Positions 44,018 to 51,704 of a stretch of 64,000 bases of DNA are shown in pieces. The stretch spans positions 1 to 64,000 of the forward strand of contig NZ_PTIV01000018.1 in NCBI RefSeq assembly GCF_002934325.1, given 5' to 3'. Each line of letters starts with the position of its first letter. The first letter of the stretch is position 1. Both the position numbers and the translations under genes were made by a program. Under the pieces are notes generated by a model that saw nothing but the letters and a program-made list of their open reading frames with translations, had not been told where the DNA came from and did no database searches. The stretch comes from Marinobacter persicus (GTDB lineage: Bacteria; Pseudomonadota; Gammaproteobacteria; Pseudomonadales; Oleiphilaceae).

Positions 44018-44057
44018 CAAAAAAGGCAGATCAGTGAGTTACTGATCTGCTTTTTTT
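44018..44057 (+). terminator. Intrinsic terminator of the aldolase remnant
   Basis: GCAGATCAGT-GAGTT-ACTGATCTGC followed by seven Ts, and preceded by an A-run, so it could work in both directions. Confidence 0.9.
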
Positions 44058-44512
44058 AATATGGTAGCGGGGGCTGGATTCGTTGCTGACCCGCAGCCAC
44101 GGCAAGTGGCGATTAGGCTTTAAAAGCTATTCTGATAAAAGAAGGCCTAAAATAATCGTGATCAATGTCAAGGATAATCAGCGTTGGATGTGGAGAGATT
44201 TACGGGCACTTAAATCTGCTTTGGCTTGTTTTTTAAAATAAGTTAAAACAATGGGTTGCGCAGTAAATACATCTAATGGGGTGGCCTTATAGGTCAATAA
44301 GAGCAATGGAGGTAGCCAATCATTTCCGGCGTTGTTGGGTCCGCCTCAAATGTTTCCAGTTTTTCGGGAAGTGACATCTTTTTTGGTAAAACAAGCAAAA
44401 GCTTTAAAGCTTCTGGTCGATAACCTCTTAGCTAACTGATTCTGATTGGGTACGGCTGTTAGAAGTTATGTTCGTACGTAATACCTGAAACATTCTTTCT
44501 AGGGGAAGCCAC
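44058..44512. other. Intergenic region before the PilJ-type chemoreceptor
   Basis: About 450 bp of AT-richer sequence with no supported gene. A weak FNR-like site (GTGAT-CAAT-GTCAA, 44158-44171, 8 of 10 matches) is present, more than 300 bp from the next start. Confidence 0.5.
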
Positions 44513-46117
44513 ATGCGTCCACGGGCACTTATATCCCATACTATTCAAATCATTCTGCGCTCCATCGGAGTGCGCAAACTCGACCACCAGTTTCTGCTCT
44601 CCTACGTACTGATCTTTCTTTGCGCCCTGGGTTCAGCTTCCTTCCTTTATTTCAGCACCGATCCGGGCGAAGCGAAATCCCTGAACGTGGCGGGGGCACA
44701 ACGCATGCTCAGCCAACGGGTCGCCAAGGAAGTCCAGATGGTGGCCGCAGGTGTGGAAGAGAGTTCCCAGGCTCAACAAACCATTGATCAATGGGAGCGC
44801 GCCCACGGCTGGCTGCTGAATGGCAGTGAAGAGGCTGGCGTCCCTGCCGTGACGGATACGGCCATTCGTGCCCAACTGGAACATGTACTGACTCTCTGGC
44901 AGGACTACCGACCGGCATTGGTCGAATACATGGAGGCCCCCGACACACAAACCCTTGAACAGCTGCATGAGATGTCGCCACGGGTTCTGGCGGAGATGAA
45001 TGAAGCGGTCGGCATGATGTCCACCCTTGCCGACCGCAACACTCAGTTCAACCAGATCATGTCCATCTCCATGGTCCTGGCAATTCTGGTACTGGTCATC
45101 CTCGGGCGCATGTTCGGTCTCACCTATCTGATGGACCAGATCCATATGTTGCGGGAGCGCCTCCTTGACCTTGCCAAAGGTGATTTTCGTCAGACAATGT
45201 CGCATGAGTTCAAGGATAACGAGATCGCGGAGATCGTCGAGGCCTATAACACCATGCGGAATCAGGTCGGAGAGCTGGTCGGAGGTGTTCGCGATGCCGC
45301 AAAGCAGATTGATGACAGCACGATCCATGCTGCTGATATCATTGAACAGGCGCGACAGGGCGTAGAACACCAGCGGTCTGATACGGATCAGGTGGCTACG
45401 GCTGTCAACGAGATGAGCGCCACGGTTCAGGAAGTGGCCCGAAACACCAGCGAAACAGCAGAAGCTACGGTCCGGGCCGACGAGCAGGTAGATGTCGGAC
45501 AGAAAACGGTCTCTGAGGCCGCTCGTGTGGTGCAGGCTCTATCTGGCCGCATGGGCGAACTGAAAGATCTCACCACCCGCTTGCAGGAGGAAAGTAAGGA
45601 AGTAGGGACGGTGCTCTCCGTGATCACCGATATTGCTGATCAGACCAATTTGCTGGCGCTGAATGCCGCTATCGAGGCGGCCAGGGCAGGCGAGGCAGGA
45701 CGAGGTTTTGCCGTGGTCGCCGATGAAGTCCGCGGACTTGCACGACGAACCCAGGAATCCATAGGAAAGATTGATGACATCGTTGGGCGCTTCCAGGCTG
45801 GAGCCGGCGAAGTTGCAGAAGCGATGCACGGCGGCCGTGAAGAGGCCCATCGTGGTGCTGATGCGATGAGTGAAGCCGAAGCCGTCCTGCGGGAGATTGC
45901 GGAAACAGTCACCACCATTCGCTCCATGGCCGACCAGATTGCCACGGCTACCGAGGAACAGGGCCAGGTGGCCGGAGAAATCGATCAACGCGTGGTCAAG
46001 ATTGCCGAGGTGGCCGACCGCAATACCGAGGGAATGGCAGAAACGGTAACCGCCACCGGCGATATACAGAAACAGGTCCGGCGTCTCACTGGCCTGGTCG
46101 AGAACTTGCAGGTTTAG
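44513..46117 (+). CDS. Chemoreceptor with PilJ/NarX-type sensor (McpN-like, probably nitrate)
   Basis: A 534-residue methyl-accepting protein. Membrane segment 1 is at about 27-45. The periplasmic four-helix PilJ-type domain contains [18 protein letters not shown], which mirrors the nitrate-binding P-box helix of NarX and of the P. aeruginosa nitrate receptor McpN. Membrane segment 2 is at about 185-203, then HAMP and the signalling domain ([20 protein letters not shown]). Location beside narK supports nitrate taxis. Nitrate as ligand is inference. A GGGGA ribosome site precedes the ATG. Confidence 0.88.
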   Translation: MRPRALISHTIQIILRSIGVRKLDHQFLLSYVLIFLCALGSASFLYFSTDPGEAKSLNVAGAQRMLSQRVAKEVQMVAAGVEESSQAQQTIDQWERAHGWLLNGSEEAGVPAVTDTAIRAQLEHVLTLWQDYRPALVEYMEAPDTQTLEQLHEMSPRVLAEMNEAVGMMSTLADRNTQFNQIMSISMVLAILVLVILGRMFGLTYLMDQIHMLRERLLDLAKGDFRQTMSHEFKDNEIAEIVEAYNTMRNQVGELVGGVRDAAKQIDDSTIHAADIIEQARQGVEHQRSDTDQVATAVNEMSATVQEVARNTSETAEATVRADEQVDVGQKTVSEAARVVQALSGRMGELKDLTTRLQEESKEVGTVLSVITDIADQTNLLALNAAIEAARAGEAGRGFAVVADEVRGLARRTQESIGKIDDIVGRFQAGAGEVAEAMHGGREEAHRGADAMSEAEAVLREIAETVTTIRSMADQIATATEEQGQVAGEIDQRVVKIAEVADRNTEGMAETVTATGDIQKQVRRLTGLVENLQV

Positions 46118-46156
46118 ACCGGAGTTCCATCAATTCTTTGTCGGTTACCCCGATTC

Positions 46157-46240
46157 TACCACCAATCGGGGGAGCGATTTTTCCGACGCGTGGCTTTAGT
46201 GTTTTCAAGAAATATTATCAATGAATGATTTGGTGGGGCG
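46157..46240 (+). repeat. Conserved promoter block, copy 2
   Basis: TACCACCAAT-CGGGGGAGC followed by GATTTTTCCG, then GAAATATTATCAATGAATG. It shares the core with the copies at 23318 and 63888, with one extra base in the first arm. A GGAGGAGAACC ribosome site and ATG follow at 46265. Confidence 0.65.
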
Positions 46241-46264
46241 TAGCGGAACGTCCGGAGGAGAACC

Positions 46265-46300
46265 ATGAAACCGAGGAAGCAGCAACCACTGACACTGATC
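46265..46300 (+). pseudogene. Truncated 5' end of an unknown gene after promoter block 2
   Basis: A strong ribosome site (GGAGGAG) and ATG at 46265 read MKPRKQQPLTLIYA, then the frame runs into the antisense strand of the truncated adaptor gene near 46300. The two genes meet at what looks like a deletion junction. Confidence 0.45.
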
Positions 46301-46845
46301 TACGCCTGCTTCTGTTGCAGGGTAGCCTGCTGTTGTTCATCCAGCCGGGTTTCGGACATGGCGTCGCGGGCCGCCAGGGTTTTCGCGCGCTCCAGTTCCT
46401 TTTGCGTCAGTGCCAGTCGCCGGTTTTCCAGATCCAGCAGTTCCCGGGTATTCCGTTCTTCCTGATCCAGTTGCCGTAATTCCGCCTGAATGCCGGCGAT
46501 ATCGGCTTTGGCCGAAGCCTCGGCCAGTTCGTAACGGGTCGGGTCTATCTGCAGCAGGCGGGTACCCCCGGGGATCAGGTTGCCGCTCTCCAGGTCCGGG
46601 TGTTTCCAGACAATCCGGCCACCCACGTTGGCTACGGCTTTCCAGCTCTGGGCCGGCAGCACCTGGCCAAAGCCGCGGGCTTCCGTGCGGAAGGTTATGG
46701 GCCTGGCCTCGATGATTCTTGCCGGTGTTGGCGTGGCCTGCTTTTCGGTTCGTTCCGGAGGCTGTTTCAGCGTTACCATCACCACCACAAAGACAATCCC
46801 CGCGAGCAGTGCCAGGACTGGAATGAGTTTATTCTTTCGGGTCAT
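46300..46845 (-). pseudogene. Truncated RND periplasmic adaptor
   Basis: A 181-residue remnant matching the first 40 percent of the adaptor at 21109-22470 (same MxRKNKL start, SWKAVANVGGRIVWKHPDLE, coiled-coil region ending QQATLQQKQA). A stop codon falls where the intact gene continues with AVQSLRNQQ, and the remaining domains and the RND permease are absent. It overlaps the end of its TetR gene by 17 nt, exactly as in the intact module. Confidence 0.85.
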
Positions 46846-47467
46846 GGGCGCTCTCCCGGAAACTGGCGCTGAAAAGTTTGAAGATGCGGGGGGCGGTCTG
46901 TTCGATGGAGGCAATGTCGCCACCCACCATGGCCTGAACCACCAGACCCTGAATGGCTCCAATGTAAAGCACCGCAGCGGCTTCCGTGTCGATGGTCGGG
47001 GTTATGCATTTCTGCTCAATGCCCAGGTTCAGCAGGGCAACGATTTTTTGCCGGTAGAGGGCCAGGGTCTGGCGGACAATACGCTTGGCGGGCTGGTTGC
47101 CTGGTTTCTGGAGCTCACCGAGCATCAGCCGTGGAATGCCCGGGTGGCGGGCAATAAAGCCGATATGTGCGAGAAACATGGCTTCCAGGGCCTGGTCTGC
47201 CTGTTCGTGCCTGTCGGCTATACCGAATACCTGGTCCGTCAGTTGCCCGGCTACCCAGCCGGCGACGGATTCCCACAGGCTGCTCTTGTTGGGGAAGTGC
47301 TTGAACAGTGCGCCCTGGGACATGCCAACTTCGTCTGCGATGCGGGTCGTGGTGAGCGTGGAAGGATCCTGCTTGCTGCACAGGTGCACCACTGCCTCAA
47401 TGGTAGCGGACTGGCGTTGTTCGGTGCTTTGGTAGGCCCGTTTTGTCGGTTCCGATGGAGGTGTCAT
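46829..47467 (-). CDS. TetR-family regulator, paralogue of the RND repressor
   Basis: A 212-residue regulator with helix-turn-helix LTTTRIADEVGMSQGALFKHF and a C-terminal domain highly similar to the TetR at 22454. The gene is intact although its adaptor partner is truncated and the pump is missing, so it may now act only on itself or in trans. The ATG at 47467 is a guess among three in-frame ATGs (47494, 47473, 47467); the first lies within the operator and is less likely. Confidence 0.85.
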   Translation of the reverse strand: MTPPSEPTKRAYQSTEQRQSATIEAVVHLCSKQDPSTLTTTRIADEVGMSQGALFKHFPNKSSLWESVAGWVAGQLTDQVFGIADRHEQADQALEAMFLAHIGFIARHPGIPRLMLGELQKPGNQPAKRIVRQTLALYRQKIVALLNLGIEQKCITPTIDTEAAAVLYIGAIQGLVVQAMVGGDIASIEQTAPRIFKLFSASFRESAHDPKE

Positions 47468-47483
47468 ATGCATGCCATAAAAG

Positions 47484-47501
47484 AAAGTAATCAATTACTT
47501 T
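47484..47501. promoter_or_regulatory. Palindromic TetR operator, second module
   Basis: AAAGTAAT-CA-ATTACTTT: the same 8-bp half-sites as at 23097 but with a 2-bp spacer instead of 6 bp. Confidence 0.7.
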
Positions 47502-47588
47502 ATTCTGGTGAGGCTTCCGGAATTATGCAAGGTTGTTTTGAGCGGGGCGGAACAGGACTTGATAGCGCTGGCCGGAGTCAGTCGTAAT

Positions 47589-47607
47589 ATTGATAAGAAT
47601 CATTATT
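47589..47607. promoter_or_regulatory. Fur box upstream of the iron uptake cluster
   Basis: ATTGATAAGAATCATTATT matches the 19-bp Fur consensus at 13 positions, with the right-hand half nearly perfect. It lies about 50 bp before the polyferredoxin start. Confidence 0.75.
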
Positions 47608-47657
47608 GTTAGTGTTGTCTTGGGGTAAAGTGCTAGTGGTTCGTCAAGAGGCACCTT

Positions 47658-49091
47658 ATGCGCCCGATTCCTGTCATAGATATTACCGAAAACGCCCGGC
47701 CTGGCCGTTTTGTTGATGCTGCCGGATCATTCGCTGGGCATCCGGTGATTGAACGCCTTCTCTCCCGCCTGGGGCCCTGGCTACCTTGGGTGCATGTCGC
47801 CATGTTCCTGGTTTTTGTGGCAGTTCTGGTTGTGCCGGTTTACCTCCCTGAGTCTTCCGAACAGGCTACCTTTCTGGATGATGGCCGGGTACTGGCCAAC
47901 TATCTGCTGTGGGGCGTCTGGTTTCCGCTGGTGTTCTTTTCGGTGGTGATTACCGGTAGAAGCTGGTGTGGCTTCCTGTGTCCCATGGGCGCGGCGTCAG
48001 AACTGGCCAACCGCCATGGGCTGAAAAGGCAGACGCCCGCGTGGATTCGATGGCCAGGCACGCCCATCTTCAGCTTTATCATTATCACCCTGCTGGGCCA
48101 GACCACCGGCGTACGCGACCACCCGGAGGCGGCTCTGGAGATCTTTGGTGGCACCTTCGTAATGGCGGTCATCGTGGGGTGGCTCTGGGGCCGGAACAAG
48201 CGTGTGTGGTGTCGCCACCTGTGCCCCATCGGTTTGCTATTGGGCGTATTCGCCCGCCTGGGTGCGGTGCAGCTTTCTCCACGAAAGAGGAAGTCCGGCC
48301 CGGATCAACTCACCGACAAAACCATTTGCCCCACCTACATCGATTTGCCCCGCAAGCAGGCCGCCCGCCACTGCATTGAATGCCTGCGCTGCATCCTGCC
48401 CGGGCATACCGCCGGCCTGGCAGTGTCCTTCCGCCGCCCGGGTCAGGAACTGGAGGCCATTCGGCATCATGCCCCGGATGTCTGGGAAACCCTGTTTATC
48501 TTCCTGGGCGCCGGTGTGGCTCTGGGGGGATTCGTTTGGCTGGTGCTGCCATTTTACAACGACTGGCGGCAGGCGCTGGGCACGTGGTTTATCGAGCAGG
48601 GCCAGTACTGGATTGGCGAGCCAGGGCCGGCCTGGTTGATGAGTGTGCACCCGGAGCGCCGGGAGGTCTTTCGCTGGCTCGACTTCTTCATGATCACCGG
48701 CACCATGGTGACGGTGATGGCGTTGTCCGCCCTGGTGCTGAGTATGGCATCCCTGGCTAGCGCCGGGCTTGCCAGGTGGCGGGGCAGTGGGGAAAGCCTG
48801 TTCCAGGCCTTCGTCCAGATTGGCTATAGCCAGGCCCCTGTGGCGCTCATGGCACTGATGATTGGCCTTGCGACTGAACTGTTTACCCCCTTTGTGCGTC
48901 TGGGCATGACCACCGCACAGGTGAATGACGTGAAAGCCGCGATGATTCTTTTCGGGTTGTTCTGGAGCGTTTGGCTGGCCTGGCGAATTCTGCAGGGGTT
49001 GGGGGTTGACCGTGGCCGCTGGCTGGCGCTGTTACCGAGTGCGGCCGGCAGCAGCGCCATGGCCGCTGCCTGGTGGCTGGCGGTGCTTTGA
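47658..49091 (+). CDS. Membrane polyferredoxin of ferrous-iron uptake (FtrD-like)
   Basis: A 477-residue membrane protein with several helices and NapH/CcoG-like cysteine motifs: WCGFLCPMG (about 113), WCRHLCPIG (about 189) and CIECLRC (about 240). These resemble FtrD, proposed to exchange electrons with the FtrABC iron system. It is the first gene behind a Fur box and is followed by an FTR1-type permease, its small partner and a P19-type protein. The C-terminal half has four or more helices without cysteines. The iron role comes from context. Confidence 0.78.
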   Translation: MRPIPVIDITENARPGRFVDAAGSFAGHPVIERLLSRLGPWLPWVHVAMFLVFVAVLVVPVYLPESSEQATFLDDGRVLANYLLWGVWFPLVFFSVVITGRSWCGFLCPMGAASELANRHGLKRQTPAWIRWPGTPIFSFIIITLLGQTTGVRDHPEAALEIFGGTFVMAVIVGWLWGRNKRVWCRHLCPIGLLLGVFARLGAVQLSPRKRKSGPDQLTDKTICPTYIDLPRKQAARHCIECLRCILPGHTAGLAVSFRRPGQELEAIRHHAPDVWETLFIFLGAGVALGGFVWLVLPFYNDWRQALGTWFIEQGQYWIGEPGPAWLMSVHPERREVFRWLDFFMITGTMVTVMALSALVLSMASLASAGLARWRGSGESLFQAFVQIGYSQAPVALMALMIGLATELFTPFVRLGMTTAQVNDVKAAMILFGLFWSVWLAWRILQGLGVDRGRWLALLPSAAGSSAMAAAWWLAVL

Positions 49092-49129
49092 GCCTTTTTA
49101 CTCATATCTGAACCGATACGGAGAGTCTG

Positions 49130-49543
49130 ATGTTGGTAGCGCGTGCGTTGTTTCTGTTATTGGCGATGTCGGCAGCCTGGGTGGCGCAGGCAGCGGATGA
49201 AGACTGGATGTCGGTGGCCGATCAGGTCATCGAACAGTTGGATACCGCCCTGACCAGTTATCAGGCAGGGGATGCCAAAACCGCCCGGCGGGAGGTCATC
49301 CAGGCTTACTTCGGTCCGTTTGAAGGAGAAAAGATGGAAGCAGCCATCCGCAGTCATCTGGGCATTGAGCCGGCTTTTCTGCTTGAGCGCCAGTTCGGTG
49401 CTATTCGCAAGGACATCAAGAGCGGGGCGCCGGAAAAGGAGGTGGCATCGGCGGTCAATAAGCTTAAACAGGCCCTGAAAGATCACGCAGAACAGCTCAA
49501 TGAGGCAGGTGTTCCCCTTTCGGTGTACGAGGTAAACCAATGA
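49130..49543 (+). CDS. Small periplasmic protein related to the FTR1 N-terminal domain
   Basis: A 137-residue protein with signal peptide (LFLLLAMSAAWVAQA). The mature part is helical and aligns with the periplasmic N-terminal domain of the next gene: both contain YF-x2-FEG, a later F-GxI/V segment, KxGAP-x2-EV and LKxAL. It appears to be a free-standing copy of the FTR1 accessory domain. It overlaps the FTR1 gene by 4 nt. Function is probably iron handling in the periplasm; unproven. Confidence 0.75.
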   Translation: MLVARALFLLLAMSAAWVAQAADEDWMSVADQVIEQLDTALTSYQAGDAKTARREVIQAYFGPFEGEKMEAAIRSHLGIEPAFLLERQFGAIRKDIKSGAPEKEVASAVNKLKQALKDHAEQLNEAGVPLSVYEVNQ

Positions 49544-50727
49544 TTGCCCGGTGTCTGCTGTTTCTGCTGATGGCTCTCGGGGCGGGCACTAATGCTAATG
49601 CCGCCGCACAGAAAGTGGATGCCGATGCTGTCATCGGTGAACTGGTGACTAGCGGTGATGCTGCCCTGCAGGCCTACGAGCCGGAAAATGGCATGGATAC
49701 CATGGACCGGTTTTCGGCCCTGTATTTCGATGTCTTCGAGGGCAAGGGCCTGGAAACCGTCGTTGGCATGAAAGATCCGCACCTGAAAACCCGGGTGGAA
49801 TCCCGGTTCGGTGAGGTGATTGGCCTGTCCGCCAAGGGAGCTCCGAAAGGCGAGGTGTCCGGGGCCTGGTTGAAACTCAAGGGAGCTCTGACTACCGATG
49901 TCGCCAACCTGTTTACCGATGAGGACCTGAGTTTTACCGGACTGGTTCTGCAGTCTTTCCTGATCCTGTTACGCGAGGGCTTCGAAGCCATGCTGGTGGT
50001 CATGGCCCTGGCCGCCTACTTACGCCGTTCCGCCGGCGGCCGTGGTATGTCGTCGCTGTATGCCGGGGTAGGTCTGGCCCTGGTGGCCAGCTTGCTGACG
50101 GCTTACGGCATGAAAATTCTGTTTGATATCTCCGGTACGGCCCGTGAAGCGCTGGAAGGTATCACCATGCTCTTTGCCGCGGCTGTGCTTCTGTACGTCA
50201 GCCACTGGTTGCTGGCCAAGCAACAGTCCGACAAATGGCAGGCCTATATCCGCCGGAAGGTGGACCGCGCTCTTTCCAACGGTCAGCTGTGGGCGCTGGG
50301 GCTGGCGGTGTTCCTGGCGGTTTACCGGGAAGGGGCGGAGACCATCCTGTTCTATTACGCGTTGGCGGGGCAGGCGGAGAACGCCGCCTTACCCATGCTG
50401 CTGGGTTCAGCGGGAGCCGCCGGTGCGCTGGTGGTGACTTTCCTGATAATGCGCACCGCGTCTTTGCGACTGCCGTTACCCCTGTTCTTCAGTGCCACGG
50501 CAGCGCTGCTGTTCTATCTCGCCTTCAGTTTTGCCGGTACCGGCATCCTTGAACTTCAGGAAGCCGGCTGGGTGGACATTACCCCGCTGCCGGGCATTCC
50601 CCGGCTGGCCTGGCTGGGTGTCTATCCAACCCTCGAAACCCTGCTGGCCCAGGCTGTGGTGCTCTTGCCATTGATCCTGTCCGGTGGCTGGTTATGGTTG
50701 CGTCGCCGGGCGGCGGCGCAGGCCTGA
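49540..50727 (+). CDS. FTR1-family high-affinity iron permease with periplasmic domain
   Basis: A 395-residue protein. It has a signal sequence (FLLMALGAGTNANA), a periplasmic helical domain (about 20-130), then a seven-helix FTR1 permease. The two iron-translocation REXXE motifs are visible: REGFEAML (about 147) and YREGAETILFYYAL (about 262). It imports iron oxidised by or delivered from its partners, and corresponds to FtrC/EfeU. It overlaps the preceding gene (ATGA). Confidence 0.9.
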   Translation: MIARCLLFLLMALGAGTNANAAAQKVDADAVIGELVTSGDAALQAYEPENGMDTMDRFSALYFDVFEGKGLETVVGMKDPHLKTRVESRFGEVIGLSAKGAPKGEVSGAWLKLKGALTTDVANLFTDEDLSFTGLVLQSFLILLREGFEAMLVVMALAAYLRRSAGGRGMSSLYAGVGLALVASLLTAYGMKILFDISGTAREALEGITMLFAAAVLLYVSHWLLAKQQSDKWQAYIRRKVDRALSNGQLWALGLAVFLAVYREGAETILFYYALAGQAENAALPMLLGSAGAAGALVVTFLIMRTASLRLPLPLFFSATAALLFYLAFSFAGTGILELQEAGWVDITPLPGIPRLAWLGVYPTLETLLAQAVVLLPLILSGGWLWLRRRAAAQA

Positions 50728-50769
50728 GGCACGTCATACAAGTTTACCCATGAAAGAAGGAGCAATGCG

Positions 50770-51309
50770 ATGAAAGCAATTACCCGAACCCTGGTCTCGG
50801 CCACCTTGCTGGCTGGCAGCCTGAGTGTGGCCGGTTCTGCCCTGGCCGGTGAGGTGATGATCGGCGAGCCGGTGGAAAAGCACGGCATGGAAATCGGCGC
50901 CGTATATCTGCAACCGGTGATGATGACTCCGGAACTGCCCGGCATGGGCGACAAGGATATCCATCTTGAAGCCGATGTGGTGGCCCTGCCCGGCAACAAC
51001 AACGGGTTTGGCGCTGGCGCCTGGGTGCCCTATCTGGGCGTCACCTATACCCTGACCAAGGAAGGCTCGGACTGGTCAACGACCGGTGCCTTTATGCCGA
51101 TGGTTGCCTCTGACGGCCCCCATTACGGAGCCAATATCAAGCTGGATGGTCCCGGCAAGTACCAGGTGACCTACCACATCGATCCGCCTCCGTATCAGGG
51201 CTTCTACCGCCACAAGGATAAGGAAACCGGCGTTGGCAAATGGTGGTCACCGTTTGATGTCGAGTGGGAATTTGCGTTTGTCGGTACCGGTAAGAAGGGC
51301 GGTTACTGA
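50770..51309 (+). CDS. P19/Tpd-type periplasmic iron-binding protein (FtrA-like)
   Basis: A 179-residue secreted protein (signal VSATLLAGSLSVAGSALA) of the iron transport P19 family, which bind Fe2+ and Cu2+. Candidate metal ligands are KHGMEIGAVYLQPVMM, DKDIHLEADV and the His in the HIDPP segment. It ends the iron cluster and would present iron to the FTR1 permease. Ribosome site AAAGAAGGAG. Confidence 0.9.
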   Translation: MKAITRTLVSATLLAGSLSVAGSALAGEVMIGEPVEKHGMEIGAVYLQPVMMTPELPGMGDKDIHLEADVVALPGNNNGFGAGAWVPYLGVTYTLTKEGSDWSTTGAFMPMVASDGPHYGANIKLDGPGKYQVTYHIDPPPYQGFYRHKDKETGVGKWWSPFDVEWEFAFVGTGKKGGY

Positions 51310-51356
51310 TTGATTTCTGCCGCCTGTTGTTCAAGCAAAATAAATATTTGTTTTCC

Positions 51357-51385
51357 TTGAATCTGATTTTGTCAGCGTATATAGT
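51357..51385 (+). promoter_or_regulatory. Sigma70-like promoter of the riboswitch-nrdD transcript
   Basis: TTGAAT and TATAGT separated by 17 bp, just upstream of the cobalamin riboswitch. Confidence 0.55.
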
Positions 51386-51399
51386 AATTTTGTCTTGGT

Positions 51400-51575
51400 A
51401 AGCCACAACATGTTGTGTTTGTGGCAAGGAATCCGGTGAGAATCCGGAACTGACGCGCAGCGGTATTGGGGAACGACCGTGGCATGATGACACTGGCGCA
51501 AGCTGGGAAGTCGCCACGCAAGGCAGAGCCGAAAGGCTCACGCCCCTGAGTCCGAAGACCTGCCAGGATCACAAG
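51400..51575 (+). ncRNA. Cobalamin (adenosylcobalamin) riboswitch
   Basis: Conserved core segments are present in order: AAGGAATCCGGTGAGAATC, then CCGGAACTGACGCGCAGCGGT, and the B12 box GAGTCCGAAGACCTGCC with the distal GATC. About 130 nt separate it from nrdD. Binding of coenzyme B12 normally shuts expression off, so nrdDG would be expressed when B12 is scarce. Confidence 0.92.
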
Positions 51576-51704
51576 CACTGCACCTTCGCGATTCAGGGTG
51601 AACAGTTGATCATGTCTCGGGCACTCGCCCGTGGCTGGCCTCCTGTATTCGCGAACGTTGCTGCAAATATTGCGACAACCTGACGCGCTTCCAGGAGGAA
51701 CCTG

